NCBI RefSeq assembly: GCF_001438805.1 | Contig: NZ_JQCF01000009.1 | Location: 1 to 64,000, forward strand | Direction: 5' to 3' | Length of the DNA: 64,000 nt | From: Companilactobacillus kimchiensis | GTDB taxonomy: Bacteria; Bacillota; Bacilli; Lactobacillales; Lactobacillaceae | Shown here: positions 1-9,921 of the stretch, in pieces | Layout of the letters: every line of letters starts with the position of its first letter | Numbering within the stretch: position 1 is the first letter of the stretch | Position numbers and translations under genes: made by a program | Notes under the pieces: generated by a model | Database searches by the model: none | What the model was told of the DNA's origin: nothing | The model's input: only the letters and a program-made list of their open reading frames with translations

Positions 1-102
1 CTTCTCTTCAACGTCTAATTAGATTAAATAAATTTTAATTATTCGATTGGTGATTAATTTACACTTTCCCGTTTACTTTGTCAAACATCTTTGGAAAATA
101 AT

Positions 103-2469
103 TTAATCCTTATTGGTATTACTTGGTCCATTAATGACTTCCCATGTGACGGTTCCTGTGTATTTTCCAGCTTGATTGTTGGCAGCAGTTGGTTTTAACA
201 AAAGACCAGTTTCATCGGTCCAATTCTTAGCTAATTGTGAGGTTGTAACGTCGTCATATGAATTGCTATCGGAATCAATTTCCTGAGGTGTATTGGATAA
301 GGTTAAAGGATTATCAGTAGCATTTTTCTTATAGATTAAATCGCCATTGAACTTAGATCCAGTACCATTGAGGTACATTCCATTGGTAGATGCTTGTAAA
401 ATCCAAGGTGATTTGAGACTAGTTACATTTAAAGTAAATGGGGTTGCTCGGTGAATCAGAGGATTAGTGACTTGATAATTAATATTCTGAAATGCTAAAT
501 CATTTGAAACTTCCAACTGCAATTGCTGATTGTTTCCAGAAGTATTATCAATGTAAAATTTTGGCGAACTGGTTGATTCAATGGCATTAGAACCAGTGAA
601 AACAGAAGATTTAGGATCAACTGTGATCAAGGTGTCGGTCTTATTAACGGCTGTGCCGTCAAAATTAATATCAGCACTAGTGTATTGATTAGGATTATTA
701 GTTGCATCAACGAAAGTACCTAAAGAATGAGCTAGTTTATGTTGTAATTGATCCTTATCTTCAGTTTGCCAATCGAGTGGGATTGTTTCGGTTTTATCGT
801 CACTTTGTCCGGCATTGGTATGATACGTGATTGTTCCAGGCTGGGTAAAGTTAATATCGGCATTTGGTAAATCTATTTTAGAAACAATATCATTCCAATT
901 TTGGTGACTGGAATCAGGATCAAATTTTAAATTATAATTGAAAGTTAATTTATCATCGTTAAAAACGATACTGTTAGGAACAGTTGTAGTGTCTTTGTCA
1001 TCAGTAATAATTTGGTCATTTAAACTATGATCGACTATTCGAGAGCTAACTGTAGCTGTGGCTAAAGCGGGAATAGATTCGAAAATGGCCATCTTACTGT
1101 AAACACTATCATTGTCACTATTAGCGCCGGTTAGTCCCCAATATACTTTAGTATTACCACCGGTCAGATTAAATTGGGTTGGGTCCACTGGGATTGAATC
1201 ATCAACTTCGGAATAATAGGAAGAAGCTGATGTATTGGTTGAACCATCAGGCATTTTATCGTTAAATTTATAGTTGATTGAGGCTGGAGTACCTCCTGTG
1301 ACAGGCATACCATCTTTAGTAGGTACTCCATTAGCATCACGAGCGGGATCCCAAACGAAAGTTACATGGTGCCAATAGATTGGTTTATTGTTACTATACG
1401 ATCCATCGACTAGACTGGCAGCCTTGGCATATGCTTGTACAGCAGCCATCGCTTTTTTACCACTGGAGAAATAGGAATAATCTCCATTCTTGGAACTAAG
1501 CAGTCCAAGTTGATAGGTTAACGGATTACCAGGATAAGTTGTTGAAATCATTCCATAGCCATAACCACCACTGTTACCTTGACGTAAAGAGTATTGTCCT
1601 AAGGGCCTTTGCGCAATTAAATCATTATAACCTGGGTAGTCTTTTGAAATATTTCTACCGAAGGGATCAGATGTATCAACAGTGTCGAATCCGTTAAGCG
1701 TATAATCAGTGACACCTGTGGCGGTACCCGAAAAATTATAATCAGGACTTGTTTGGAAGAGATTAATGGGGCTGTTTAATGAACTTCCGGAATCAGTATC
1801 ATTACGTTGCGTATCAAAATCTAAAGCAATACTATTTTGAATGGCAGTTTTAGCAACGCCGTCGGGAGAGGGCAACTTTGCGGATTTATAGGTTTTCGTT
1901 AGGCCATACAATCTATAAATATATGGAACAGTAGATTGGTCATATCCTAATGAACCCAAAGCTTGATATCCAGCACCTAAAGCACGACTTTGATTAGACG
2001 AATTCTTGCGGTTGTCGTTGTGAAGTACCAATGAGATACCCTCACCATTTATTGTAGGGTCAGCAATATTTCCCGAACCAAAATAAAGCCAGGTGGAAAT
2101 GGTCTGCTTTTTTGAAATATCAATATAATTGTCTTTATTCATTTCTGACCAGACAGCACCATACATACCGTCTTTGACATCAGTATCACGCTTGGTACCT
2201 TGTGCTAAAACAACAATATCCGAATTGTCTGAAGAGATCTTTGCAGAATTATGCATAAAAGGATAATTTTCATCTGCTGAAGCTGGTTTCATAGGGTCAA
2301 GGATAGAAAAATATTGACCGACAGGAACACCATCGGGGGCTTGAGCCATAGCTGCTGAGTCATCAGAATCGGCAAAAACAATCAATGAATTAGAGGATGA
2401 TAAAACCATTAATGTAACAAATGATATGATGATGGAATAAAAAATATTATAATTAATATGTTTTCTCAT
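103..2469 (-). CDS. Secreted L-type lectin-like protein with C-terminal WxL domain
   Basis: 788 aa, predicted surface protein. Residues 1-33 form a signal peptide (basic start, hydrophobic core, cleavage near VFA/DS). The following ~450 residues, rich in Gly, Ser, Asn and aromatic residues, resemble bacterial legume-type lectin domains. The C-terminus looks like a WxL domain: a first W-x-L (WIL, about residue 689) and a second Y-T-G-x-x-x-W near the end (WEV, about 776). The second motif has Val where Leu is usual. WxL domains bind the cell wall non-covalently, so a role in adhesion or glycan binding is likely but inferred. No LPXTG motif is seen. It stands alone, without the DUF916/WxL partners often found in such clusters. 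Confidence 0.75.
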   Translation of the reverse strand: MRKHINYNIFYSIIISFVTLMVLSSSNSLIVFADSDDSAAMAQAPDGVPVGQYFSILDPMKPASADENYPFMHNSAKISSDNSDIVVLAQGTKRDTDVKDGMYGAVWSEMNKDNYIDISKKQTISTWLYFGSGNIADPTINGEGISLVLHNDNRKNSSNQSRALGAGYQALGSLGYDQSTVPYIYRLYGLTKTYKSAKLPSPDGVAKTAIQNSIALDFDTQRNDTDSGSSLNSPINLFQTSPDYNFSGTATGVTDYTLNGFDTVDTSDPFGRNISKDYPGYNDLIAQRPLGQYSLRQGNSGGYGYGMISTTYPGNPLTYQLGLLSSKNGDYSYFSSGKKAMAAVQAYAKAASLVDGSYSNNKPIYWHHVTFVWDPARDANGVPTKDGMPVTGGTPASINYKFNDKMPDGSTNTSASSYYSEVDDSIPVDPTQFNLTGGNTKVYWGLTGANSDNDSVYSKMAIFESIPALATATVSSRIVDHSLNDQIITDDKDTTTVPNSIVFNDDKLTFNYNLKFDPDSSHQNWNDIVSKIDLPNADINFTQPGTITYHTNAGQSDDKTETIPLDWQTEDKDQLQHKLAHSLGTFVDATNNPNQYTSADINFDGTAVNKTDTLITVDPKSSVFTGSNAIESTSSPKFYIDNTSGNNQQLQLEVSNDLAFQNINYQVTNPLIHRATPFTLNVTSLKSPWILQASTNGMYLNGTGSKFNGDLIYKKNATDNPLTLSNTPQEIDSDSNSYDDVTTSQLAKNWTDETGLLLKPTAANNQAGKYTGTVTWEVINGPSNTNKD

Positions 2470-2694
2470 TATAATTCACCTCTTAAAAGTAATACTGATT
2501 GTATCTTTCAAGAATAAATTATAATACGATAAAAGGATGATTTAAATCTAATATCAAAAGAATAATTATTAAATAGTGATATTTATTGAACTGCGATATT
2601 AACTAATTCCATATAATTGTTAAATAAATATCACTTATCATTAATTAAATATTCTGTATACAATATTAAATTGGCCATATATCAAATTAGTTAT

Positions 2695-2735
2695 AAAAAA
2701 GCTCAGAATAACTTAAAAGTCATTCTGAGCTTTTG
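2695..2735 (-). terminator. Intrinsic terminator after the D-2-hydroxyacid dehydrogenase
   Basis: Stem of AAAAGCTCAGAAT with its complement ATTCTGAGCTTTT around a short loop. On the minus strand it ends in a T-run directly behind the dehydrogenase stop codon. Confidence 0.8.
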
Positions 2736-2745
2736 AAAATTAGTT

Positions 2746-3753
2746 TTAATCGACTGTAATATCCACTGGATATTTAGGGGTTTTACCTTCCAACATATTT
2801 AAATTATCAGTCAATGAATCAAAAATCATGTTGTGAACGGCAGTTGTCGTATAGAAAGCAGTATGTGGTGTGATAATGACATTATCACGATTAATCAAAG
2901 CTTTAAATTGAGGATCCTTAACATCGTCAATACTAGTAAATTTCTTTTGGAAGACGTCGTTTTCACTTTCCAAAACATCTAGCCCAGCGCCACCAATTTT
3001 GCCACTATCCAATCCAGCAATCAGAGCGTCTGTATCAACTAGGCCACCACGAGCAGCATTGATAAAGATAACCCCATCTTTCATTTTAGCGATGGCAGCA
3101 GTATCAATCATATGAACATCCTTTTTAGCCAATGGTGTGTGCAGTGTTAAGATGTCTGCTTGTTTCAAAACTTCATCTACAGAGTTAACATAGATTCCCA
3201 AATTTTCGAGGAAGGGATTAGGTTTAATATCGTAGGCAACTACTTTGGCACCCATCGCCATCATGATACGGGCAACGACGGAACCGATATGACCAGTACC
3301 AATGATACCAACAGTTTTACCATTGATTTCTTCACCAATAGTAGGGAACCATCTGAAATCAGCATTGTCGAATTTTTTATCGAATTCTGGTACACGGCGG
3401 AGCAAACGTAACATCAAGCTAGTCGTGTGTTCAGCAATCGCATTAGGTGAATAAACAGGAACGTTAGTCAATGAAAATCCCAAATCGCGGAGATCCTTAA
3501 AATCAAAGCCGTCCAATCCAACATTACGCACTGAGATTTTGGTGATGCCAAAATCTTGGAGCTTTTGTAATGATGTACGTGAATAAGGTTGTGTTTGAAG
3601 TAATACAACGCCGTTATACCCCTTGGCCAACTCAACTGTTTCATCGTTAAATATTTGATCAGTATAGTCAATTTCGACATCGGAATGAATGTTACTCCAT
3701 TCTTTTAAATAACCTTTTTCGTCTTCTCGCACTCCGTATAAGTAAATCTTCAT
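2746..3753 (-). CDS. D-lactate / D-2-hydroxyacid dehydrogenase, NAD-dependent
   Basis: 335 aa, usual length for the D-lactate/D-2-hydroxyisocaproate dehydrogenase family, which interconverts 2-oxoacids and D-2-hydroxyacids with NADH. The NAD-binding GTGHIG lies at residues 152-157. The catalytic triad is visible: Arg235 in NAARGG, Glu264 in the LESE segment, and His297 in TPHTAF. The N-terminus MKIYLYGVREDEK is very close to lactobacillar D-LDHs. It is monocistronic with its own terminator. Whether the preferred substrate is pyruvate (ldhD) or a branched 2-oxoacid (hdhD) cannot be decided from sequence alone. Confidence 0.88.
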   Translation of the reverse strand: MKIYLYGVREDEKGYLKEWSNIHSDVEIDYTDQIFNDETVELAKGYNGVVLLQTQPYSRTSLQKLQDFGITKISVRNVGLDGFDFKDLRDLGFSLTNVPVYSPNAIAEHTTSLMLRLLRRVPEFDKKFDNADFRWFPTIGEEINGKTVGIIGTGHIGSVVARIMMAMGAKVVAYDIKPNPFLENLGIYVNSVDEVLKQADILTLHTPLAKKDVHMIDTAAIAKMKDGVIFINAARGGLVDTDALIAGLDSGKIGGAGLDVLESENDVFQKKFTSIDDVKDPQFKALINRDNVIITPHTAFYTTTAVHNMIFDSLTDNLNMLEGKTPKYPVDITVD

Positions 3754-3873
3754 AACAATCCCTCTTTCTGATTTATTAGAAAATAGTTAGAAATATTAGT
3801 TTTCTCTAATAAAATGATTGATATTAAGTTTAACGCAATTCTGAATAAAAGAAAGGGGTATTTTTTAAAATGG

Positions 3874-3910
3874 AAAAATAAAAAGGGTAGGACGATTAAA
3901 CGTCCTACCT
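3874..3910 (-). terminator. Intrinsic terminator after the EamA transporter
   Basis: Nine-pair stem GGTAGGACG/CGTCCTACC with a six-base loop. On the minus strand it is followed by TTTTTATTTTT. Confidence 0.75.
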
Positions 3911-3931
3911 CCTACCCTTTACGAATTTAAG

Positions 3932-4849
3932 TTAATCTGTATCATATTTATTTAGCACATAGATCGCCATGACAACAATGATTGCACCAATAACTTCTGC
4001 GAAGTTAACAGCATAATGTAAGAAAATAATACTCAAAATCAAAGTTGTAGCGGGCTGAACCGCATCAGTAATACTGATAATTGCAGCAGTTGTATATTTA
4101 GTACTCATAACCATCAATAAGAAGGCCATGACAGTACCAAGTAAAATGACGGTTCCGATACCTAAGATACTAGTAGTAGTCATCTTAGGTGGATTGACCC
4201 AGATGGGACTGAAAAAGTTGGAAATAATTCCAGCAATCAACATACCCCAACCGGTAATAAGAATCCCATGATATTTAGCAATCAAAGTTTGTGGAATCGT
4301 AACATAAAGTGCTGCGGTTAAACCACTACCAACACCCCAAAGAACTGAAACAAGTGGAATCGATAAGTGACCGATATCCCCACGAGTAATCATTAAAACC
4401 ACTCCGATAAGAGCTAAGATAAATGAAATTACGTCAACTCGTGAAGTTTTCTTCTTTGTGAACATGATGGCACCGACCATAATGAAAAGCGGTGATAGAT
4501 ACTGTAGAATCGTAGCTGTTGACGAATTACCAGTTTTGATAGCGTGAAAGAAAGTGAACATATTAGCTAACAAACCAAAAATAGCGAAACAAACTAAAGT
4601 TAATAAATCCTTCCAATTTTTAAAAACCGCGAAAAACTCTTTGGTTGGCAAGATAATCAAGCCAACGACTAATAGAATAATTCCGGCAAAAGTAGTTCTT
4701 GTAGCAATGAACCACATCGCTGGAATGTTCAGATTTTTAGCAACAATTTGTAAAACTGTACCTGAAATTCCCCAGAGAGCAGAAGCACAAAATGCTAACC
4801 AGAAACCTCGATTAAGAGTTTTCTTGGCTAACTGCTTACCTTCATCCAT
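3932..4849 (-). CDS. EamA/DMT-family membrane transporter
   Basis: 305 aa from the chosen start, with about ten hydrophobic segments arranged as two five-helix EamA halves typical of drug/metabolite exporters (RhaT/YdcZ superfamily). An in-frame ATG lies 10 codons upstream. The start at 4849 is preferred because AGGAGG (4859-4864, minus strand) lies nine nt upstream of it. Substrate unknown; relatives export amino acids or other metabolites. It is a single gene with its own terminator. Confidence 0.82.
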   Translation of the reverse strand: MDEGKQLAKKTLNRGFWLAFCASALWGISGTVLQIVAKNLNIPAMWFIATRTTFAGIILLVVGLIILPTKEFFAVFKNWKDLLTLVCFAIFGLLANMFTFFHAIKTGNSSTATILQYLSPLFIMVGAIMFTKKKTSRVDVISFILALIGVVLMITRGDIGHLSIPLVSVLWGVGSGLTAALYVTIPQTLIAKYHGILITGWGMLIAGIISNFFSPIWVNPPKMTTTSILGIGTVILLGTVMAFLLMVMSTKYTTAAIISITDAVQPATTLILSIIFLHYAVNFAEVIGAIIVVMAIYVLNKYDTD

Positions 4850-5009
4850 TAAATATATCCTCCTAAAAACCAATAGCATTATTATACCCGTCAGTATTTA
4901 GTTTTGATATTATTTTTTTTAACTTATGGAAAACATATACTAATGGTATGGAAATAAGTTTGGGTTGTTACTACATTTGCATCCATTGGTATATACCATA
5001 TTTAAATAA

Positions 5010-5480
5010 TTATGAACGGTCTATTTTGATGATTTTGACTTGATAGGAACCATCCGGAGAAGTGACAGTGACAATATCATTAACTTGATGATCGTCTAAA
5101 GCTTTACCGATCGGTGAAGTGAAAGAAATTTTCTGTTGGTCAAGGTTAGCCTCTTGTTTTCCTACCAATTGATAAGTTAGTTGTTCATGGTCATCCATAA
5201 ATTCAATCGTGACAAATTTACCAATATCCAATTTGTCATTGTCAGCTGGTTTGACGACATCGGAATAGTGTAATTGTTTTTGTAAATAACGTAGCCGACT
5301 ATTCAAACGACCTAACTCTTGTTTGGCGGTGGTATATTCAGCATTTTCAGAGCGGTCACCAAGGGCCGCTGCTGCTGCTAAGTTTTTTATTTTGCTAGGA
5401 CGGATTTTTTTTAAATCTTTTATTTCCTGCTCAATGGCTTGGTAACCAGCAGGTGTCATTTTATTAAAAAATGGTTCCAT
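5010..5480 (-). CDS. greA: Transcription elongation factor GreA/GreB family protein
   Basis: 156 aa, standard Gre length. The N-terminal coiled coil carries the GDRSENAEY signature (residues 41-49), whose acidic tip residues help RNA polymerase cleave backtracked RNA. The C-terminal half is the FKBP-like domain that docks in the secondary channel, with the usual SPIGKAL-type segment (about 121-127). Lactobacilli commonly carry two Gre paralogues, so this may be a second copy rather than the housekeeping greA. It is monocistronic. Downstream of it I see no clear terminator. Confidence 0.88.
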   Translation of the reverse strand: MEPFFNKMTPAGYQAIEQEIKDLKKIRPSKIKNLAAAAALGDRSENAEYTTAKQELGRLNSRLRYLQKQLHYSDVVKPADNDKLDIGKFVTIEFMDDHEQLTYQLVGKQEANLDQQKISFTSPIGKALDDHQVNDIVTVTSPDGSYQVKIIKIDRS

Positions 5481-5576
5481 ATAATAAAACCTCGAATAAT
5501 TGAATTTGGTAATAGTATTTAGTATAAATCTAATTTAGAAATAAAAGGAGTGGTTGATGTTTGGTTATATGGTTCA

Positions 5577-5740
5577 CTGCCATCTTCCACAAAAAAGCTG
5601 ATTGGGCTGGAACATAGTGGGCACGACTTGAAGCCTCTTTTCAAGAGTCTTCAAGTTCGGCCTTTCACGTAAGTTAGCAAAGTACGCTAACTAAGTGAAA
5701 TTTCACTATTTAGCCCATCAGCTTTTTTGCTCCAGATTAG
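5577..5740 (+). repeat. Structured intergenic repeat, copy R1 (forward)
   Basis: About 164 bp. The outer arms (5584-5608 and 5711-5735) pair to give a long helix: CACAAAAAAGCTGATTGGGC against GCCCATCAGCTTTTTTGCTC. Inside are two stem-loops, ACTTGAAG/CTTCAAGT with inner CTCTT/AAGAG, and GTTAGC/GCTAAC. Conserved family landmarks are CTTCCA at the left, GGCTGGAAC, GGGCACGACTTGAAG, and CTCCAGA-TAG at the right. The rest of the 5481-6040 gap holds a second fragment and a terminator. Confidence 0.85.
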
Positions 5741-5891
5741 GGTATTAGTAATTTAATATTCGTTATCAATATGATCTGCAAAATAATCTTTAGCAACCAT
5801 TATAATTAGAAGTTTGATAGACTGTTATTTATGGTACTTACGAACAACAGACATAATATTTCTAAAAAAGATAAAATATTATAGTAGAAAC

Positions 5892-5935
5892 TAGTCTGGA
5901 GCAAAAATTAGGATTGGCTCAGTGGTGAATGTATT
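5892..5935 (-). repeat. Fragment of the structured repeat (right end only, reversed)
   Basis: CTAGTCTGGAGCAAAAATTA followed by GGATTGGCTCAGTGG matches the reverse complement of the right end of the R family. The rest of the unit is not recognisable. Confidence 0.6.
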
Positions 5936-5979
5936 TTGACTGAAACGGCATTCTTAAATACCAAATAAAATAAAATTAA

Positions 5980-6021
5980 AAAAACGTCTATCAATCAAAA
6001 TATGATTGGTAGGCGTTTTAA
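5980..6021 (-). terminator. Intrinsic terminator after the C69 dipeptidase
   Basis: Stem AAAACG-CT-ACCAATCA paired with TGATTGAT-AG-ACGTTTT on the minus strand, ending in a T-run 20 nt past the pepD stop. Confidence 0.8.
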
Positions 6022-6040
6022 GGTTAATAATCAAAACTGA

Positions 6041-7477
6041 TTATAGGTTTTCATCCATATTGAATGTAAGTTTAGAAATGTTAATACCCTTTGTATAAAG
6101 GTCAGCAAATAATTGGTGAGCCTTGTCTTGCATTTCTTTAACAACTTTTTGGTTACGGTCAGTTAAGAACTCAACTAATTCGTCACCAGAGTAGTTCTTA
6201 GCAAGTTTATCAGTTTCGGCAACTGCCATGCGAAGATCTTGACGAACTTCTGTTAGGTAGTCAACATCGTCTTGAATGAACTCTGTGTAGTTAGATTCAA
6301 CAAGAACTGATAAAGCATTATACATCCAGTAAGCATCCTTGAAGTTGAATGATAATGAAGCATCGTTATAACTGTCATCAGTAGCATTCATGTTTGTGTA
6401 GAATGGAATATATGGTGTAAATGTAGGGAAACCAATACATAGCCACATAATAGCAGCAAATTCTTCAGGAACGTCGTTTCTGATTTGAAGAACATGTGAG
6501 TTTTGAGTTCTGTTCAAACCGATTGGACGATAACGGTGTTTGTCTTCATCTGAAGCATATGGGCTATATGGATCGTAAGGTGTTTCGTTGTAGTGTGAAC
6601 CTAGAACGTATTCAATATCGTCAACAGAGATCTTGTGGTTAGTTGTTCTGATAAATGGAATATCAACATCTTCTGGATCTTGGTCGATTTCTGGATTGAA
6701 GTATTTTTGACCGAACCAAACACGTGGTGTGTTGTAGTGACGATCTTTTAAGTTGTCTGAACCAAAGATATGTCTGAAATCAAAACCAGTTTTATCAGTG
6801 TTCAAGTGGTTGGCTTCAACAAATTCTTGGATGCCTTCCGACCACATGAATTGTGATGGGTCATTGAAGTCAACTTGTTGGATAGAAACACGGTTAGCAC
6901 AAACGGCATAACTGTCATCAGGAATTCTTTGAGCTACCCAGTGGTGACCAGTAACGATTTCCATGTACCAAACATCGTCTTTGTCACTGAATAGGACAGA
7001 GTTACCAGCAGGTGAACCAAATTTTTTGATTAATTCACCAGTACGTTCAACCGCACCCTTAGCTGAATCAACGAAAGGTAGAACCATACGAACGATAACA
7101 TCTTCGTCCATACCATCTTTTTCGTATGGATCACAAGCAAGCGCACGTTCGTTACCGTAAGTACTTTCAGTAGCTGACATGGCAACGTTCTTTCCATTAA
7201 TACCACTTTCGTCGTAGTAACCGAATTTCTTGTAATCAACGTTAGGAACAGCTGGCCATTTGTAGCCATTTTCGGGGATTTCAGATTCAAAGCCATTCAA
7301 CCATGACTTAACCTTGCGGCCCTTTTCACCCTTAACAGCGGGGTTCAATACGAAACTATGTGGGGCAACAGCAAAGAATGTATCGTCATTTCTGGCGATC
7401 ATTGTTGAGCCGTCTAAACTGGCGTTTTTACCAACTAAAATAGTAGTACAAGCGTCATCCAAATGATTTTTATTCAT
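6041..7477 (-). CDS. pepD: C69-family dipeptidase (PepD type)
   Basis: 478 aa, normal for lactic acid bacterial PepD, an Ntn-hydrolase that cleaves dipeptides released from casein- or protein-derived peptides in the cytoplasm. Cys10, after the short propeptide MNKNHLDDA, is the expected N-terminal nucleophile, followed by the family signature TTILVGKNAS and DGSTMIARNDD. It is transcribed alone, divergently from the purine permease, and closed by its own terminator. Confidence 0.9.
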   Translation of the reverse strand: MNKNHLDDACTTILVGKNASLDGSTMIARNDDTFFAVAPHSFVLNPAVKGEKGRKVKSWLNGFESEIPENGYKWPAVPNVDYKKFGYYDESGINGKNVAMSATESTYGNERALACDPYEKDGMDEDVIVRMVLPFVDSAKGAVERTGELIKKFGSPAGNSVLFSDKDDVWYMEIVTGHHWVAQRIPDDSYAVCANRVSIQQVDFNDPSQFMWSEGIQEFVEANHLNTDKTGFDFRHIFGSDNLKDRHYNTPRVWFGQKYFNPEIDQDPEDVDIPFIRTTNHKISVDDIEYVLGSHYNETPYDPYSPYASDEDKHRYRPIGLNRTQNSHVLQIRNDVPEEFAAIMWLCIGFPTFTPYIPFYTNMNATDDSYNDASLSFNFKDAYWMYNALSVLVESNYTEFIQDDVDYLTEVRQDLRMAVAETDKLAKNYSGDELVEFLTDRNQKVVKEMQDKAHQLFADLYTKGINISKLTFNMDENL

Positions 7478-7605
7478 CTCTTAGAATTCCTCCTATTTGT
7501 ATTAAGTCCATTTTAGCATATCTAAACTTTTGAGTTACTCAAACTTGACCATTAATAACTTTCATAAAAAATGCTATAATTTTCTAAACAACAGGAGGGG
7601 CAATA

Positions 7606-8898
7606 ATGGATCTTGATACAAACAATAAAAGCGATTCTTTCATGAAGAATTTGCTATTAGGATTTCAGCATTTATTAGCCATGTATTCAGGAGATATTTT
7701 AATACCGATTTTAATCGGTGCATCCCTTGGTTTCAGCGCTAAAGAAATGACTTACTTAATTTCAGTCGATATTTTTATGTGTGGGGTCGCTACACTCTTA
7801 CAGATTAAGCGGACACCACTCACTGGGATAGGCTTGCCAGTTGTTCTAGGGTCAGCTGTCGAGTATGTAACGCCGTTACAAAATATTGGACATCATTTTG
7901 GGATAGCCTATATGTATGGCGCTATTATCGCTGCTGGTGTTTTCATTATGTTAATTTCAAAAATCTTTGCTAATTTAAAACGATTTTTTCCAACTGTCGT
8001 TACAGGTTCATTGATTACATTGATTGGATTCACTTTGATTCCGGTTGCTTTTCAAAATATTGGTGGTGGTAATGTAGCTGCTAAAAGTTTTGGTGATCCA
8101 ACTAATTTGATTCTAGGATTTTCAACGGCTTTGATAATTGTCATTATTAGTATTTGGGGTCGAGGCTTCATTAAACAAATTGCGATTTTAATTGGTATTG
8201 TTGCAGGATATTTGATGGGAATCGGAATGGGACAGATCGGTTTCAAAACCGTTGGATCAGCACATTGGTTCCAAATTCCGCAACCATTTTACTTTGCTAC
8301 GCCAAAATTCGAATGGTCTTCAATCTTAATCATGTTGTTGGCTGCAATTACTTGTATGATCGAATCGACTGGGGTTTATTATGCTTTAGCAGAATTAACC
8401 GGTGATGATTTGGATGAGAACGACTTGCAACGTGGTTATGCTTCAGAAGGTTTAGCGGCTATCTTGGGTGGTATCTTTAATACTTTCCCATACTCAACTT
8501 TCTCGCAAAATGTAGCTGTTGTTCAATTGTCTGGCATCAAAAAGAATAAGCCTGTTTACTTCTCAGCGTTTCTCTTGATCATCTTAGGTTTGATTCCTAA
8601 GGTTGGAGCAGTAGCTGAGTTGATTCCTAATGCCGTTTTAGGTGGTGCCATGTTAATTATGTTTGGTACTGTTGGTATTGAAGGTATCAAGATGTTGTCG
8701 AAGGTTGAAATGAACAACAATAACATTATGATCATGGCTGTTTCAATCAGTCTAGGTCTTGGTGTAACTGTTCAACCAACTTTACTTCATTTCTTACCAT
8801 CAACTATTCAAACTATTTTAAATAATGGTTTAGTTGTCGGAAGTTTTTCAGCAATTATTCTTAATTTACTACTTAATCCTAATAAAAAAACAGCTTAA
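7606..8898 (+). CDS. pbuX: Purine/xanthine-type NCS2 nucleobase permease
   Basis: 430 aa membrane protein of the nucleobase-cation symporter-2 family. The early segment GFQHLLAMYSGDILIPILIG is the typical start of xanthine permeases, and about 12-14 hydrophobic helices follow, including the TGVYYAL region. ACAGGAGG stands just before the ATG. The short (~128 bp) upstream region has room for a promoter but not for a purine riboswitch, and I see none. No xpt gene accompanies it, so xanthine versus uric acid or guanine specificity is uncertain. Confidence 0.82.
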   Translation: MDLDTNNKSDSFMKNLLLGFQHLLAMYSGDILIPILIGASLGFSAKEMTYLISVDIFMCGVATLLQIKRTPLTGIGLPVVLGSAVEYVTPLQNIGHHFGIAYMYGAIIAAGVFIMLISKIFANLKRFFPTVVTGSLITLIGFTLIPVAFQNIGGGNVAAKSFGDPTNLILGFSTALIIVIISIWGRGFIKQIAILIGIVAGYLMGIGMGQIGFKTVGSAHWFQIPQPFYFATPKFEWSSILIMLLAAITCMIESTGVYYALAELTGDDLDENDLQRGYASEGLAAILGGIFNTFPYSTFSQNVAVVQLSGIKKNKPVYFSAFLLIILGLIPKVGAVAELIPNAVLGGAMLIMFGTVGIEGIKMLSKVEMNNNNIMIMAVSISLGLGVTVQPTLLHFLPSTIQTILNNGLVVGSFSAIILNLLLNPNKKTA

Positions 8899-8939
8899 TA
8901 GTTTTCACAAACTTTGGTCATATTTTCATCACATTTAGT

Positions 8940-8984
8940 ACGTATACTTATCGATAAATTAGATAAGCGTACGTATTTTTTTTA
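8940..8984 (+). terminator. Intrinsic terminator after the purine permease
   Basis: Stem ACGTATACTTATC paired with GATAAGCGTACGT (one mismatch, one G-U), followed by an uninterrupted T-run. Confidence 0.8.
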
Positions 8985-9002
8985 GACAAAGGAGTGAAAA
9001 AT

Positions 9003-9782
9003 ATGACTGAATATAAATATATAAGCATTATCGTCAACAAGTTTGAGCAACCATTTGAAATAAAACTAGCAACACCTAATCCTGACTTGATTGACCAACG
9101 TGTTATCGACGATGCCGTTGCTAAGATTTCTGGGAATATTAAAGAATATGATGATGTTTTTTCGTTAGAGAATAACAATTCATTATTAGCTAAATTTCAA
9201 GATGGTGAAGAAACTGCATTGATGATTTCAAAGACTTTCCAAGAAGTCTATGAACAAACAATCATGGCTGAACAAATGACCCATCATTACTTTAGTTCGT
9301 ACTTTAATGGAAAGTACGATCCAATCGGGTTATTGAATGGTTGGATGATCGATAAAATTTTTAATAAATATCTTTTGTCACTATTAAGTGTCGAAGGAAT
9401 CGATGGTGTTTCGCTACGTTGTGGTGAAGATGTCCGTTTGGCCAGTCGTCCCAATATTGATTTTAGATGGAGAGTTGCAATTAAAGATCCCCAAAATTTG
9501 GATATATTATTAGCTACTTATTTCTTGCAAAATGGTGCCGTTTCAACTTCAAATGAGATGCGGAGTTTAAGAAAAGAAAAAAGTAATATAGAGCAGGTTA
9601 CAATTGTTAGTAATAGTGCTTTGGATGCTAATATTTGGTCTTCAGCCGGAATTTCTGCAGGAACAGCTAAGTTTCCTGAGTTCATTTCTAAATATCATTT
9701 AACTGGTATGATTGTTGACAAGTATGCCGGAATGGAAAACTTTCGGGACGGTTTCTCAGATAAAATAGCGATGCCTAAGTGA
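9003..9782 (+). CDS. Short ApbE-like (FAD:protein FMN transferase-like) protein, copy 1
   Basis: 259 aa, shorter than usual ApbE proteins (about 300-350 aa) and without the lipoprotein signal peptide of secreted ones. Family landmarks visible are F-S-x-E-N-N-N-S-L-L (about 50-60), the YDPIGLLNGW block (ApbE DPxxGxLVxxW), and a late block in the position of the T-A-D motif (DANIWSSAG), here degenerate. True ApbE enzymes attach FMN to Thr of flavoproteins; whether this copy is active is doubtful. ATG at 9003 is chosen because AAAGGAG lies eight nt upstream; a GTG three codons earlier overlaps that site. It is followed by a paralogue. Confidence 0.7.
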   Translation: MTEYKYISIIVNKFEQPFEIKLATPNPDLIDQRVIDDAVAKISGNIKEYDDVFSLENNNSLLAKFQDGEETALMISKTFQEVYEQTIMAEQMTHHYFSSYFNGKYDPIGLLNGWMIDKIFNKYLLSLLSVEGIDGVSLRCGEDVRLASRPNIDFRWRVAIKDPQNLDILLATYFLQNGAVSTSNEMRSLRKEKSNIEQVTIVSNSALDANIWSSAGISAGTAKFPEFISKYHLTGMIVDKYAGMENFRDGFSDKIAMPK

Positions 9783-9815
9783 GGTGCATAACGATGTTAT
9801 GCATCTCATTTTTTT
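9780..9815 (+). terminator. Intrinsic terminator after ApbE-like copy 1
   Basis: TGAGGTGCATAAC / GTTATGCATCTCA hairpin with a three-base loop that includes the stop codon, followed by seven T. Confidence 0.85.
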
Positions 9816-9921
9816 GTGTTGATTTTTCGCAGTTTAGTCATAAATAATTCAAATATTATCTTTATACTCGTATGTATAATAAAAGCAAATTAATAAAACA
9901 AAATATTAAATGAGGCCCATT

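Noticed and set aside
7478-7605. Purine riboswitch before the purine permease
   Set aside because: The region is too short and lacks the conserved loop sequences and a terminator hairpin.
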